A DNA stretch of 64,000 nucleotides from Tritrichomonas musculus (Eukaryota; Parabasalia; Tritrichomonadida; Tritrichomonadidae): the NCBI GenBank assembly GCA_039105265.1, contig JAPFFF010000006.1, positions 4,774,001-4,838,000 of the forward strand. The letters are read 5' to 3'. A model generated the notes under the pieces. It saw nothing but the letters and a program-made list of their open reading frames with translations. It was not told the origin of the DNA and made no database searches. Shown here one piece after another: positions 12,001 to 19,973 of the stretch; positions within the stretch are counted from its first letter, which is position 1, and each line of letters starts with the position of its first letter. Made by a program: the position numbers and the translations under genes.

Positions 12001-14215
12001 TAAACTCGTCAATGTTCACTTGTCTTATCTCAGATCGAACATCGCCGTCAATTCGACAGAATTTGTAATCTACGAGATTTAAATAATCTTGAATGATGTC
12101 CAACATTGCTGTCATTTGAGAGAAAATTAAAACACGATGTCCATCTTGTTTTAATTTACGAAGAAGTTTATCTAAAAGAATCATTTTTCCAGAGTTTCGA
12201 ACAAGTAAATCGAACTCAAAATTCGAAGGAGCCTCATCGTTTTCTTTCAAATTTAAAGACTCTCTTTTTTCAATTGTTATTTGGTCTTCAGCACCAGCTA
12301 TTAAAAATGGATGATTACAAACTTTTCTCAATTCCATTGCAATGTTTCTTAATGATGTTGAGTTGCTTTTGTGTGCACCTCTATGAAGATAGTCAATGTT
12401 CTTTTCAAAGATTGATTTATAGTACATTCTTTGATAAGGAGTCATTGGGCATTCAATGATGATTTCTTCAAGTGGAGCTATTGATTTTTCAACTTCAGAT
12501 TTCATTCTTCTTAGCATCATTGGCTTAAGGATTGTTTGAAGTTGAACAATGTTTTCAACTTCATTTAAATCACCGAAATTTTGTTGAAACTTTTGAAGAT
12601 TATCAAAAGCATTTGGATCCAAAAAGTTCAACAAAGTCCACAATTCTTCAATGTTGTTTTGAAGAGGAGTTCCTGTCATTAGCAATTTAAAATCACTTGA
12701 ATAAGTGCTCAAAGTGCTAAACAATTTAGATTGATGATTCTTCATTCTTTGAGCTTCATCAATTATGATTGCTCGCCATTTAATTGGAGAAAACAATTTT
12801 TCAGCTTTAATAACATATTCATAAGTTGTCAATAAAACTTGAAACATGACAATGTTTGCGTTTGGTTGTGGATAAAACATTTCATATTTCTTTAGGTACT
12901 TGCGACGTCCTTGACCACCATAATAAGTGATGCTCGATAAACTTGACCATTCATTAATTTCTCGCTCCCAATGAGGAATGGTTGATAATGGCGCTACTAT
13001 TAAGAAAGGTCCATGAATCTCTTGCTTCTTGTCAAGATAATCGAGAAACATAATCGCTTGAGCCGTCTTTCCAAGTCCCATTTCATCGGCCAGAATTGCA
13101 TTCCGATTGTTGTACCAAGCATTGACGAGAAAGTTCAAACCGGAAAGTTGATACTTACGAATTTGATAGCCACTTCTTGAGCCAGGATGATGCGTTATCG
13201 GTTGGAAACTTTGCGGACTGGGATGTGGAGGAATGAACAATTGGTCGAGTGAAGGAAGCTTTCTTGATTGGCTGTATTGGTCAACTAATTCAGGATATTC
13301 GTTGAGGCATTCTTCACTGTTTTCCCAGGTTGATTCGGGGTAATCCAAATCCTTCCACTTGACCAAATAAAAAGTTTTGTCATTCAACTTTTTCATTGAA
13401 ATTATTTTCTCAGGTATCAAAAAGTTGGGGTTAAAAAACGGTTCGGCGGTTGGAGCTTCATGATGATGTTTAATGTAATAACGATATTGAAGAGGAATGG
13501 TGGGTTTTAATTCATCTTCAGTGAACCATTTGCATTTGCGATAGGACTTTTTTTCTAATTTGACCAAAAACGTTGTTTGACCGTTATTGTCACTTTTATG
13601 TGCTAAAATTGTTTGGGGAACATCGTCTTCAATATTGCCATCTTCTTCATCTTCTTCAATGATTTCCTCTTCTTCATCGATGGTTTCACTTCTGTCACTT
13701 TTTGGATTGGTGTCAATTTTTTCTTCTTCTTCTACAGCAGCTTCTTCTTCCTCTTCTTCTTCATCAGCAGCTTCTTCCTCTTCTTCTTCTTCTGTTACTT
13801 CTACTTCTTCCTCTTCTGTGGTATCGTTGTTGTCACTTTTTGGATATTGATTGGTATTTTCGTTTCCATTATAAACTGTATTATTTGGTAAATTATCGAT
13901 CTCTTCGATTTCTTCCTCCTCTTCTTCTTCTTCTTCAGCCTGGTTTTCACTTTCAATATCATTACTATCAATATTGTTATTTTGTAAAGTGGAATTATCT
14001 GTTTCTACGTCTTCTGTATTGGTTTTATTTTGGGTATTTATGGTTATATCATTTTTTTCATTGGTTTTTTGTTGAATTTGATCTTCATACTGTAATTGTG
14101 GGTCGTAATTATTTGAGGTTCCGCTTTTAGTCGAGTTTTTATCTTCGTTTTCGGTGGGGTTGATGTCTGAAGTATTTTTAAATATGTTAGAGTTGGAGTT
14201 TTCCTCCCCCTCCAT
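9071..14215 (-). CDS. CHD-type chromatin remodelling ATPase with FYRN/FYRC-like module
   Basis: 1,714 residues. It is an SNF2-family remodeller of CHD type, which slides nucleosomes using ATP in the nucleus. Order of parts: acidic low-complexity N-terminus (1-205); tandem chromodomains (about 212-320; second has FYLVKWKDLDYPESTW); SNF2 ATPase with DEMGLGKTAQAI (Walker A, about 375), DEAQRMKN (box II, about 485) and LLMTGTPLQNN; helicase C lobe with VLIFSQMTAMLDII (about 695) and ATSRCHRIGQ (about 787); a helical region to about 1,400 that may hold the SANT-SLIDE-like part; then YIYPVGYQIEKEFYSI, YRASVLDGGDYPLFRVEC and FEGNSPSKPWMEA (about 1,425-1,485), which resemble FYRN and FYRC of trithorax/MLL and TBRG1 proteins. 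A very acidic stretch and a basic patch (IRIKMRRIRISKKRK) close the protein. The FYR module in a CHD protein is unusual. Confidence 0.92.
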   Translation of the reverse strand: MEGEENSNSNIFKNTSDINPTENEDKNSTKSGTSNNYDPQLQYEDQIQQKTNEKNDITINTQNKTNTEDVETDNSTLQNNNIDSNDIESENQAEEEEEEEEEIEEIDNLPNNTVYNGNENTNQYPKSDNNDTTEEEEVEVTEEEEEEEAADEEEEEEEAAVEEEEKIDTNPKSDRSETIDEEEEIIEEDEEDGNIEDDVPQTILAHKSDNNGQTTFLVKLEKKSYRKCKWFTEDELKPTIPLQYRYYIKHHHEAPTAEPFFNPNFLIPEKIISMKKLNDKTFYLVKWKDLDYPESTWENSEECLNEYPELVDQYSQSRKLPSLDQLFIPPHPSPQSFQPITHHPGSRSGYQIRKYQLSGLNFLVNAWYNNRNAILADEMGLGKTAQAIMFLDYLDKKQEIHGPFLIVAPLSTIPHWEREINEWSSLSSITYYGGQGRRKYLKKYEMFYPQPNANIVMFQVLLTTYEYVIKAEKLFSPIKWRAIIIDEAQRMKNHQSKLFSTLSTYSSDFKLLMTGTPLQNNIEELWTLLNFLDPNAFDNLQKFQQNFGDLNEVENIVQLQTILKPMMLRRMKSEVEKSIAPLEEIIIECPMTPYQRMYYKSIFEKNIDYLHRGAHKSNSTSLRNIAMELRKVCNHPFLIAGAEDQITIEKRESLNLKENDEAPSNFEFDLLVRNSGKMILLDKLLRKLKQDGHRVLIFSQMTAMLDIIQDYLNLVDYKFCRIDGDVRSEIRQVNIDEFNKKGSDKFVFLLCTRSGGVGINLASADTVIIYDSDYNPQNDIQATSRCHRIGQKKEVKMYRFITAKSYERKMFDMASIKLGLDHAVLGSGKKEDSSKLDLEKLLRFGAYYAYKEEEDNNASETFGEEDIESVISRSTRIQHASVVGGEGSTFSKAHFEISENDTDVDLTAPDFWQKYIPVVEEDVNLDNCSIAERYRKIKERMSLEDLNEKLRSKSTPSLSSLADTKKSPKKKDKEENLWTLNKIKKLMNSILNFGWGRWNTIIENTKLTFELRRIIAAAHVILHWLIEASIESSTKPSPIMESINQKCIENDQSDDEMIELQKQFIIKYRNAFYSTITGGANWKLSRLELLYFIDTLVKSAKNLPDDIPIPPVKIIKPADWWTINDDRLLIYNTWKYGFSNYNHEEFTFSQNIAENTKRLTNRLHTLMDNLKNTYASYKTKNKDENLAYSCEVLSQALSTFLPKDHKSLIDTLTLIGNYPDIEKFKEIGNIQSKSNASVQNYIQKVIDYCKALKNNESVESFDIAEPISINKATRILNRVNFFDDLRKSKIELQKEDDQKLFNYLIENGFLNMTNELDWVKEKYELTDLTEFNLIKLVHQIRRGFRKFQKGRMRAQSSVRTRIRSTRSNSTADDIYKPDTKVYIDCPSLVRKEDGSYQYPIQITQKIKLMSLGEVVYDRPHYHTDKYIYPVGYQIEKEFYSISDPNNQAVYRASVLDGGDYPLFRVECLDKSKMVFEGNSPSKPWMEASLSIEATKKKLGMPTKDVVTISGPVAFGFPLPIVTYLIDNLPNARKCINHVFKRYAVRGDENDKEDDQNEFKNGSGEDDEEEEELNDEFDYDDNEEDENRSEDEENGEFEYDEDDEDNDDYSEEESYDDSYDGNAKKIRIKMRRIRISKKRKDFFPNLCLKFTHLDELGNNDTNKDNENNEFGVSYRSNQLIGPLPFDYQSNDNKSTEDHLKDIIVKLSEHINNNNV

Positions 14216-14548
14216 TGCTGAAATAAACGGCCTCCTGAAGATTTTAAATTAATAAACGGTCCAAAGAAAATCCTTTTGTCTAGATGATATTAATAATTAT
14301 TTATAAAATATGTTGAATATACTTGGAATATGTTGTTTTAAAAAGATACCGTCCTTATTTTATTAAAATGGAGAAATTTGAGATCATTACTATTTTGTTA
14401 ATCAAATATTACAAAAATCCTAAAAGCCGTTATATATGTATGTATTCATGTATGTGCTTCATTTAAAAGTATTTGGTATAAGATCTTATCATTAATCATC
14501 CTTAATATAATTTAAATTTTATGTAAAAATTTATTTTTTATTATCAGC
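14216..14548. other. Intergenic between CHD gene and tRNA-Phe
   Basis: 333 bp upstream of the CHD gene (minus strand) and of the tRNA (plus strand). No further gene is recognised. It should hold the promoter of the CHD gene; no clear initiator match is seen next to its ATG. Confidence 0.4.
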
Positions 14549-14621
14549 GGGACTTTAGCTCACCTGGGAGAGCGTACGACTGAAGATCGTAAGGTACGTG
14601 GTTCGAGTCCGCGAAGTCCCA
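14549..14621 (+). tRNA. tRNA-Phe (GAA)
   Basis: A 73-nt complete cloverleaf. The acceptor stem pairs GGGACTT with AAGTCCC and is followed by discriminator A. The D-arm is GCTC-ACCTGGGA-GAGC. The anticodon stem pairs TACGA with TCGTA around the loop CTGAAGA, giving anticodon GAA for Phe. The variable loop is AGGTA, and the T-arm pairs CGTGG with CCGCG around TTCGAGT. No intron and no encoded CCA. The internal A box (TTAGCTCACCTGG) and B box (GGTTCGAGTCC) for RNA polymerase III are present. Confidence 0.97.
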
Positions 14622-14624
14622 AAA

Positions 14625-14631
14625 TTTTTTT
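14625..14631 (+). terminator. Pol III T-run terminator of tRNA-Phe
   Basis: Seven consecutive T begin 4 nt after the tRNA end, the usual termination signal for RNA polymerase III. Confidence 0.8.
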
Positions 14632-14952
14632 ATCAATCTTCCTCATCTTTATTCTTTTTTATGAATATTATCCACAAAACCAATATTTTACTTTACTTAC
14701 CCACCAAATCCTTTTAAATTTTTACTTTCTTACCCTTTAATCAATTTTAATGTCCTAATGATTTTTAATTAATTTCCATATTATTATTCAATTTCAGCAT
14801 TTTCCTTACAACTCTACCATTTTTTCATATTATTGCTTTATCCTTTCGACTCTACCATTTTTTTCAAATTTTTTTTTCTACCATTTCAATCTTATTATAT
14901 CCAACCTTCTTAATCATGCTATTTTCCTTTCAATTTTCATGCTCCTTTTTTA
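14632..14952. other. Pyrimidine-rich intergenic stretch
   Basis: The plus strand is strongly T+C biased. It contains degenerate direct repeats around CTCTACCATTTTTTC (two clear copies near 14810 and 14855, a shorter one near 14875). No gene is seen. It may be decayed coding sequence or a polypyrimidine repeat. Confidence 0.4.
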
Positions 14953-16182
14953 ATAACGCGAATAGAAAATAATACATTTGATGGATGATCATCTTTGACC
15001 AAAATTGAATTTCATTCTTCATTAACATTTATTGGTGATTTTTGTTTCCAAAATTGTCAATCATTGACGGAAATAGAAATTCCTGATACAGTAACTATAA
15101 TTGGTCACAATTCATTTTATGATTCTATTAATTTGAATTATGCTTCATTGCCATCTTTATTAATATATCTTGGTGATCATGCTTTTACTAAATGCACATC
15201 ATTAAGAACAACTAGTTTTCCTTCTTATTTAACAAAAATTATTGAATCCACATTTGAAAAATGCACTTCGTTAGAAAATTTGTGGATTCGAGTCAATTAC
15301 TAGTATTGAAAATAATGCTTTTAATGGCTTCACTTCTTTAAAATATATCTCAATTGATATTCCTGTAAAAACGATCGGTAACCACGCTTTTGCTGGATGC
15401 AAAGCATTAGAAAAAGTAAAAATGTCCAATAAAATAAAAAGAATAGGAAAAGGTGCATTTTCTGAATGACATTGATATCTGAGATATCAATGTCTACATC
15501 ATTGAAGAAAATTTGTAAGTATGCGTTTAAAGGATATTCATTATTGAAAGAAATAGAAATTCCATCTTGTCTAATTAAAATTGGCAAATATTCTTTTGCA
15601 GAATGCACATCATTAACAAAAATTTCAATACCATCTTCTGTAACGTTTACTAGAGATGAAGTTTTCAATGGATGTTCATCATTGGCACAAATTCAATTTT
15701 AACATGACGAAAGACAAATTCCTTCAAATCTCACAAAAATTGGAAAATATTGTTTTTCTATTTCAGAATCTGTTAGATCAATTAATGAAGGATCATTTTG
15801 CGGATGTTCTTCCCTAAGAAAAATAATAATTCATTCTTAAATTTTGCTTTTTTCAAAATGTTCTTCATTGTTAATAGTATCGCTTTCATCTTCATTAATT
15901 GTTATTAATGAATGCACTTTCGAAGATTGTTCATCATTAAAAGAAATTATGATTCCAACTTCAGTAAATTTCATTGGAAACAAAGTATTTAATAGATGCT
16001 TGTCTTTAACAAAAGTAGATATTAATTCTAGTGTTAAAATATGTAATGACGTATTTAGCAAATGTTCATCTTTGCCAGCAGCATCTAAAAATGGAAATGA
16101 GGACAAATCAGATTGTTGCATATTTGAATATCAAATTATTAAAGAATTTTTTTATTATACCATTATTTTATATATAAAATAA
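14953..16182 (+). pseudogene. BspA-like leucine-rich repeat gene, degraded
   Basis: A relic of a BspA-like (Treponema-type LRR) surface protein gene, a large trichomonad family. Repeats of about 23 residues follow the pattern of SLTEIEIPDTVTIIGHNSF and TSLTKISIPSSVTFTRDEVF, with a Cys near each repeat end (FxxCxSL). About 15 repeats can be read in three frames. The relic starts inside a repeat (IENNTFDG, with the expected Cys codon TGC as TGA). Further stops or shifts lie near 15303, 15470, 15702 and 15840. The final frame ends in a short polar then hydrophobic stretch (FFYYTIILYIK). Intact relatives usually end with a transmembrane helix and short tail, which this vaguely recalls. Confidence 0.85.
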
Positions 16183-16396
16183 GGCATTTTGGCTATACTT
16201 CTAATTCAGAATCTACTAGCGAGGAGAATCATAAAGAAAAAAAATTCTGAACATGTCATTGCAAATTTTTGAACTCAAATACATTCTCTCAGTCAGATCA
16301 CCGCATGCAAACATTTAATTTCAAAAAATCAAACGACTTTTAAGAATCAAAAGTTTTTTTTCAAATTCATATTAATTCATCAAATCTTTTATTTTT

Positions 16397-16977
16397 ACAG
16401 AATCACAAGACTTTCCATCATTTAGTGATTTTTCAAATTCTGACAAAATTTCAAACTCATAATGTTTTGTTGATTCAAAAGATTTTTCATCATCTTTAGG
16501 CTTTTCATAATCTAATAATATCACTCTATCACATCTTTATTTGCAAACTTTAACTTTCACAAATTCGAATGAATTTTCACAATGTTTTGAATTAACAATG
16601 TCAAATAGGTTTTCAGCATCAGCAAGTTTTTTTCCAAATCTAATTTGTTTACTCAATCTAATTCAGAATTTGAGAAACTCGATGTTTTTGAATTTTCTAA
16701 AGAATTCGCAATATCTTATGTTTTTACCGCATCTCTTATTTTCAATGAAACAAGTAATTTCATAAATAGTAATACTTTATCTCCTTCCATTGAGTTTGCA
16801 CAATCAAATGAGTTCATTAAATCATACTTTTTTTCTAAGTCAAAAAGTTTCACCCTTTCATAAGCATTTACAAGTTCAATAGCTTGTTAACAGTTATCAA
16901 AATTCTCATTAATTGATACTTTTGTATTTTCACACAGTTTTATTCCTGCTTTAATATTTTCCAAATCAGCATAATTT
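16397..16977 (+). pseudogene. Fragment of a Phe/Ser-rich repeat surface protein
   Basis: Two plus-strand frames carry short repeats with F(S/T)xSxxF spacing: FPSFSDFSNSDKISNS, FTNSNEFSQCFEL, NRFSASASF, then FTQSNSEFEKLDVFEFSKEF and SIEFAQSNEFIKSYFF. Such F/S-rich repeats are, from memory, common in predicted trichomonad surface proteins. In-frame stops (near 16460 and 16500) and a frame change near 16640 show decay. It follows the BspA relic directly, so the two could be parts of one older array of surface-protein genes. Family memory is approximate here. Confidence 0.55.
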
Positions 16978-17331
16978 TAATCAATAAATACATGATCATA
17001 ATGATGATCCTTTTGCAGAGAATTTGATGATGAAAATAACAGTTCAAATTTTGAATAAAATAATTATTCAATTTGGTTTTAATATTGGATAAATAAAATA
17101 TTTTTGTATTATTAAGCAAACAATACCAATTTTTTTCTAATATTATTAAAAACATTTCATTTCAAAATTAGTTTTTTATTATTTTTCTAATTAAATATTT
17201 TGTTTTAAAATCAAATAAAGAATGGTTTGTATAAAATATTATTTGATTATGAAAATAAATATGTTTTAAATTTTTTAATTCATTTTGAATGATGCTACTT
17301 CAAATAATTGAATTATTTTTCAATTCATAAA
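16978..17331. other. AT-rich upstream region of the Rab gene
   Basis: 354 bp without a recognisable gene. TTCAATTCATAAAATGG surrounds the Rab start; it only weakly resembles the trichomonad initiator. Confidence 0.35.
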
Positions 17332-17955
17332 ATGGAAATAAATAATGAAAGGAATATCACCTTTAAAATCATTTTAGCGGGCCCACATAATTCTGGTAAA
17401 ACAATGCTTCTTTGGAAGTGGAACAAAGGCAATGGTGAATTCTCAGGAAATCCTACAATTGGGTATTTTTAAATTATTTTAACTAACCTCAGTGCTGATT
17501 TTGTTAGAAAAGATATTGTAATCAACAAAACAAAATATAAAATTCACATGTGGGATACGGCTGGTCAAGAAACATATCAAAGTATTACTGCTCCATACTT
17601 CCGATCATGTCATGGCGTTCTTTTGGTATTTGATTTAGCAGATCATGAATCTTTTAATAAGTTAAATTATTGGCTTGATATGATTCATGATAACACAAAA
17701 GAGAGGCCAATTATTTTTCTTATTGGGAATAAAGTTGACATTGGGCTTCAAAACGTATCTGATGAAGAAATCAAATCATTTTGTAGTAAAAATCAACTTA
17801 ATTTTTTCAAAACATCTGCAAAAACAGGGGAAGGGGTGGATGAAGTAGTTGATGATATAATATATCACATTATAAATGAAAATCAATGTTGCAAATCCTA
17901 TAATCAACGAATTAACATTGAAGAGGAAAATGAAGAAACAAGAAGCTGTTGTTAA
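17332..17955 (+). CDS. Rab-family small GTPase, two exons
   Basis: Vesicle-traffic GTPase. Exon 1 (17332-17462) gives the P-loop GPHNSGKT and the switch I start NPTIG; exon 2 (17493-17955) continues without frame loss as ADFVRKDIVI, then WDTAGQE (switch II), GNKVDI (the NKxD base-specificity motif) and TSAKTGEG. The protein is about 197 residues and ends in SCC, a double-Cys signal for geranylgeranylation and membrane attachment. The Gly of PTIGADF is split by the intron (phase 2). A downstream ATG at 17548 opens the longest uninterrupted frame but would omit the P-loop, so the ATG at 17332 is preferred. Rab subclass is not resolved. The gene converges on TAF6. Confidence 0.92.
17463..17492 (+). 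other. 30-nt spliceosomal intron in the Rab gene
   Basis: The intron begins GTATTT and ends ACTAACCTCAG. The end closely resembles the known Trichomonas ACTAACACACAG element, in which branch point and 3' splice site are fused. Removing exactly 30 nt joins ATT-GG to T-GCT, giving the invariant Rab motif TIGADF. The 5' site GTATTT differs from the common GTATGT. Confidence 0.92.
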
Positions 17956-18015
17956 ATTCATATTTTAATATATTATTCTTAATTATTATATTTAAATGCG
18001 TTGTCTTTAATCAAC

Positions 18016-18018
<3 letters not shown>

Positions 18019-18046
<28 letters not shown>

Positions 18047-18048
18047 TT
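18019..18048. repeat. (ATT)n microsatellite
   Basis: About ten ATT trinucleotides in tandem between the convergent Rab and TAF6 genes. Confidence 0.8.
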
Positions 18049-18155
18049 AAACGAACAAGAAGGAGAAAATAAATAATATATCGAATTTATTAATATTATA
18101 TATATATTTATGATACATTTATATATTCTTTTTAATAAACACATTCTTATATAGC

Positions 18156-19499
18156 CTAGGACGCAAATGTGATAAAATCATTTCCATAATAGATCATGAC
18201 TTTAGAGTAAATGTTTTGAATTTCTTCTTTGTTCATATTCTGAGCTTTATCATGCTTATAGCACATTCCACAAAGATTTAATAAAGCATTCTTAAGGTTA
18301 ATTGCAAGCATACTAGCTGATGGTATTTTACTTTTCATATCATTTTTGATTTTAGTAAAGAAGATATCAATTGAAGGTATTAAAGTTGATCTAACAATAC
18401 TTAAATCGATACGCTGTAAGCCGAGTATGGCGCCATATTGAGAAATCGAATGATTTCTGCCATCAAAAACAATATTTGTCAAATATTCTGCGACTCGTTG
18501 ACTAAGATCAGGATATTGATTCGAATACTTTTTAATAATGATACCTAGAAAGTCTGCAGCAGAATTCCTAATTGATATTCCCTGTTCGATAGAATGGCAT
18601 TTCATCATTTCTGAACGAATCTCTTGGACTGGCTTAGAAACACCTAGTGGATCATCGTCTAATATTGATCGAGAAATCAATATAGTCATTGATGTTGTCA
18701 TATATGTTAGCAAGAAAAGCTCATTTTCAAGATTTGGATTTGAAAAGAGTGCTTTAGCAAGTGATAAAGCTACACGTAAATTTGAGATAGATCGATAATT
18801 TTTTGATACAGTATCTGTTATATTTTTGAGGAAGAATTTCAGTAGTGGCTGTATAGCAGCTTCTTTTGATAGTGATTTTAAAAGGCTAATAAACTCTGGA
18901 GTCAAGGAATTTGGAGAGCCGAGTTGTTTTTGAATTGTTTTGAGGCATTCGAAATAAAAATTTTGTAATTCTTTGCTGACAACTAATTTTGATTGAATAA
19001 TAACAACATTTTGGTCTGAAAATTTGGTTTGATCAGGTATGGAATTTGCAACTGGAGCAATTAGCCCTGGAACTTTAGCAATACAGCTATTTTCTTCAAT
19101 TTGTGGTTCAACACCTTTTATTGCTAGCCAATGAAAAGAAAATGAAGTATCTATTGGATATCGCTTTAATGAAGATGATGAAATTTCGTTAAGGGATATT
19201 TCTCGATCAGTGTTTGCCAAAATTTCTACGTTATCTAAAACTCCAACTGATTTAAATTCGCAAACTCGATTGGATTTGTATCCATACAAAGGACGGGATA
19301 AACGTGAAGCAAGCGCGTCATTTAAATCGTTGACACGTAGAATTTTTGATGTCTTATGTTTTCGTAAACGATTCGCTAATTCTAATATTGATGTAACATA
19401 TGATTCTGCATCTTTTGCGACATCATTCAAATCGATAGACTTGTCAATATGGACTCCAAGTTCCTCAGAGATTGCTTGGACAGCCAAACTTGAAGCCAT
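18156..19499 (-). CDS. TAF6: TAF6, TFIID/SAGA-type histone-fold subunit
   Basis: 447 residues. The N-terminal 70 residues form a TAF6-type histone fold: AISEELGVHI, then VAKDAESYVTSILELANRLRK and ILRVNDLNDAL, which in other eukaryotes pairs with TAF9. A short TAF6 linker follows (FHWLAIKGVEPQIEEN, where TAF6 proteins have a conserved W-L-GVQP-IPEN-like segment). Residues about 165-440 are the TAF6 C-terminal HEAT-repeat domain (ELQNFYFECLKTI, ISNLRVALSLAKALFSNPNLE, QYGAILGLQ). Length and order match the family. The role is core promoter recognition and co-activation of Pol II. Trichomonads have a reduced and divergent Pol II initiation machinery, so a clear TAF6 is informative. The start at 19499 has the usual MA-rich histone-fold beginning. 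Confidence 0.9.
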   Translation of the reverse strand: MASSLAVQAISEELGVHIDKSIDLNDVAKDAESYVTSILELANRLRKHKTSKILRVNDLNDALASRLSRPLYGYKSNRVCEFKSVGVLDNVEILANTDREISLNEISSSSLKRYPIDTSFSFHWLAIKGVEPQIEENSCIAKVPGLIAPVANSIPDQTKFSDQNVVIIQSKLVVSKELQNFYFECLKTIQKQLGSPNSLTPEFISLLKSLSKEAAIQPLLKFFLKNITDTVSKNYRSISNLRVALSLAKALFSNPNLENELFLLTYMTTSMTILISRSILDDDPLGVSKPVQEIRSEMMKCHSIEQGISIRNSAADFLGIIIKKYSNQYPDLSQRVAEYLTNIVFDGRNHSISQYGAILGLQRIDLSIVRSTLIPSIDIFFTKIKNDMKSKIPSASMLAINLKNALLNLCGMCYKHDKAQNMNKEEIQNIYSKVMIYYGNDFITFAS

Positions 19500-19973
19500 A
19501 AAAATGTATATTTATATATTTATTGAAAATATGATTGTATATATGAAAATTTAACCAAAAAAAATACCGTTATATGTCTAAATTTCTAAGAAATTTTTTT
19601 AAAAATTGCTAATGCTCAATATGGTATTAACTTTTACAAAACTATTTAAGTTATTGTAATTTTCTCATTTTATTATTACATGACTCAGTGATTATCTCGA
19701 TATTTATGATGGTGTGCTGTTTCTCTCGCCATTATTTATAATGTACATTGAATTTAAATTTTGTAATTCACTCTCATTAATTAAAAATACAATGTTTGAT
19801 GTTTAATTTGATTTTACCTATTTTTATACCTCAAATCAGGTATCTGTTACATAAATTGAATATCTGATTTTACAATGCATTTAAATCAATTCGATCTTTC
19901 GAAAATAAAAATAAAATATTCAAGTCAAGAAATAAAAATCAAAAAATTAAATATTTATTTTGTGATCTGTTTA
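19500..19973. other. Intergenic, upstream of TAF6
   Basis: 474 bp between the TAF6 start and the stop of the next minus-strand gene. No gene or repeat is recognised. Confidence 0.45.

Noticed and set aside
13587-14130. Plus-strand Ser-, Phe- or Leu-rich frames
   Set aside because: Antisense of the Glu-rich N-terminus of the CHD gene (GAA/GAG codons read as TTC/CTC).
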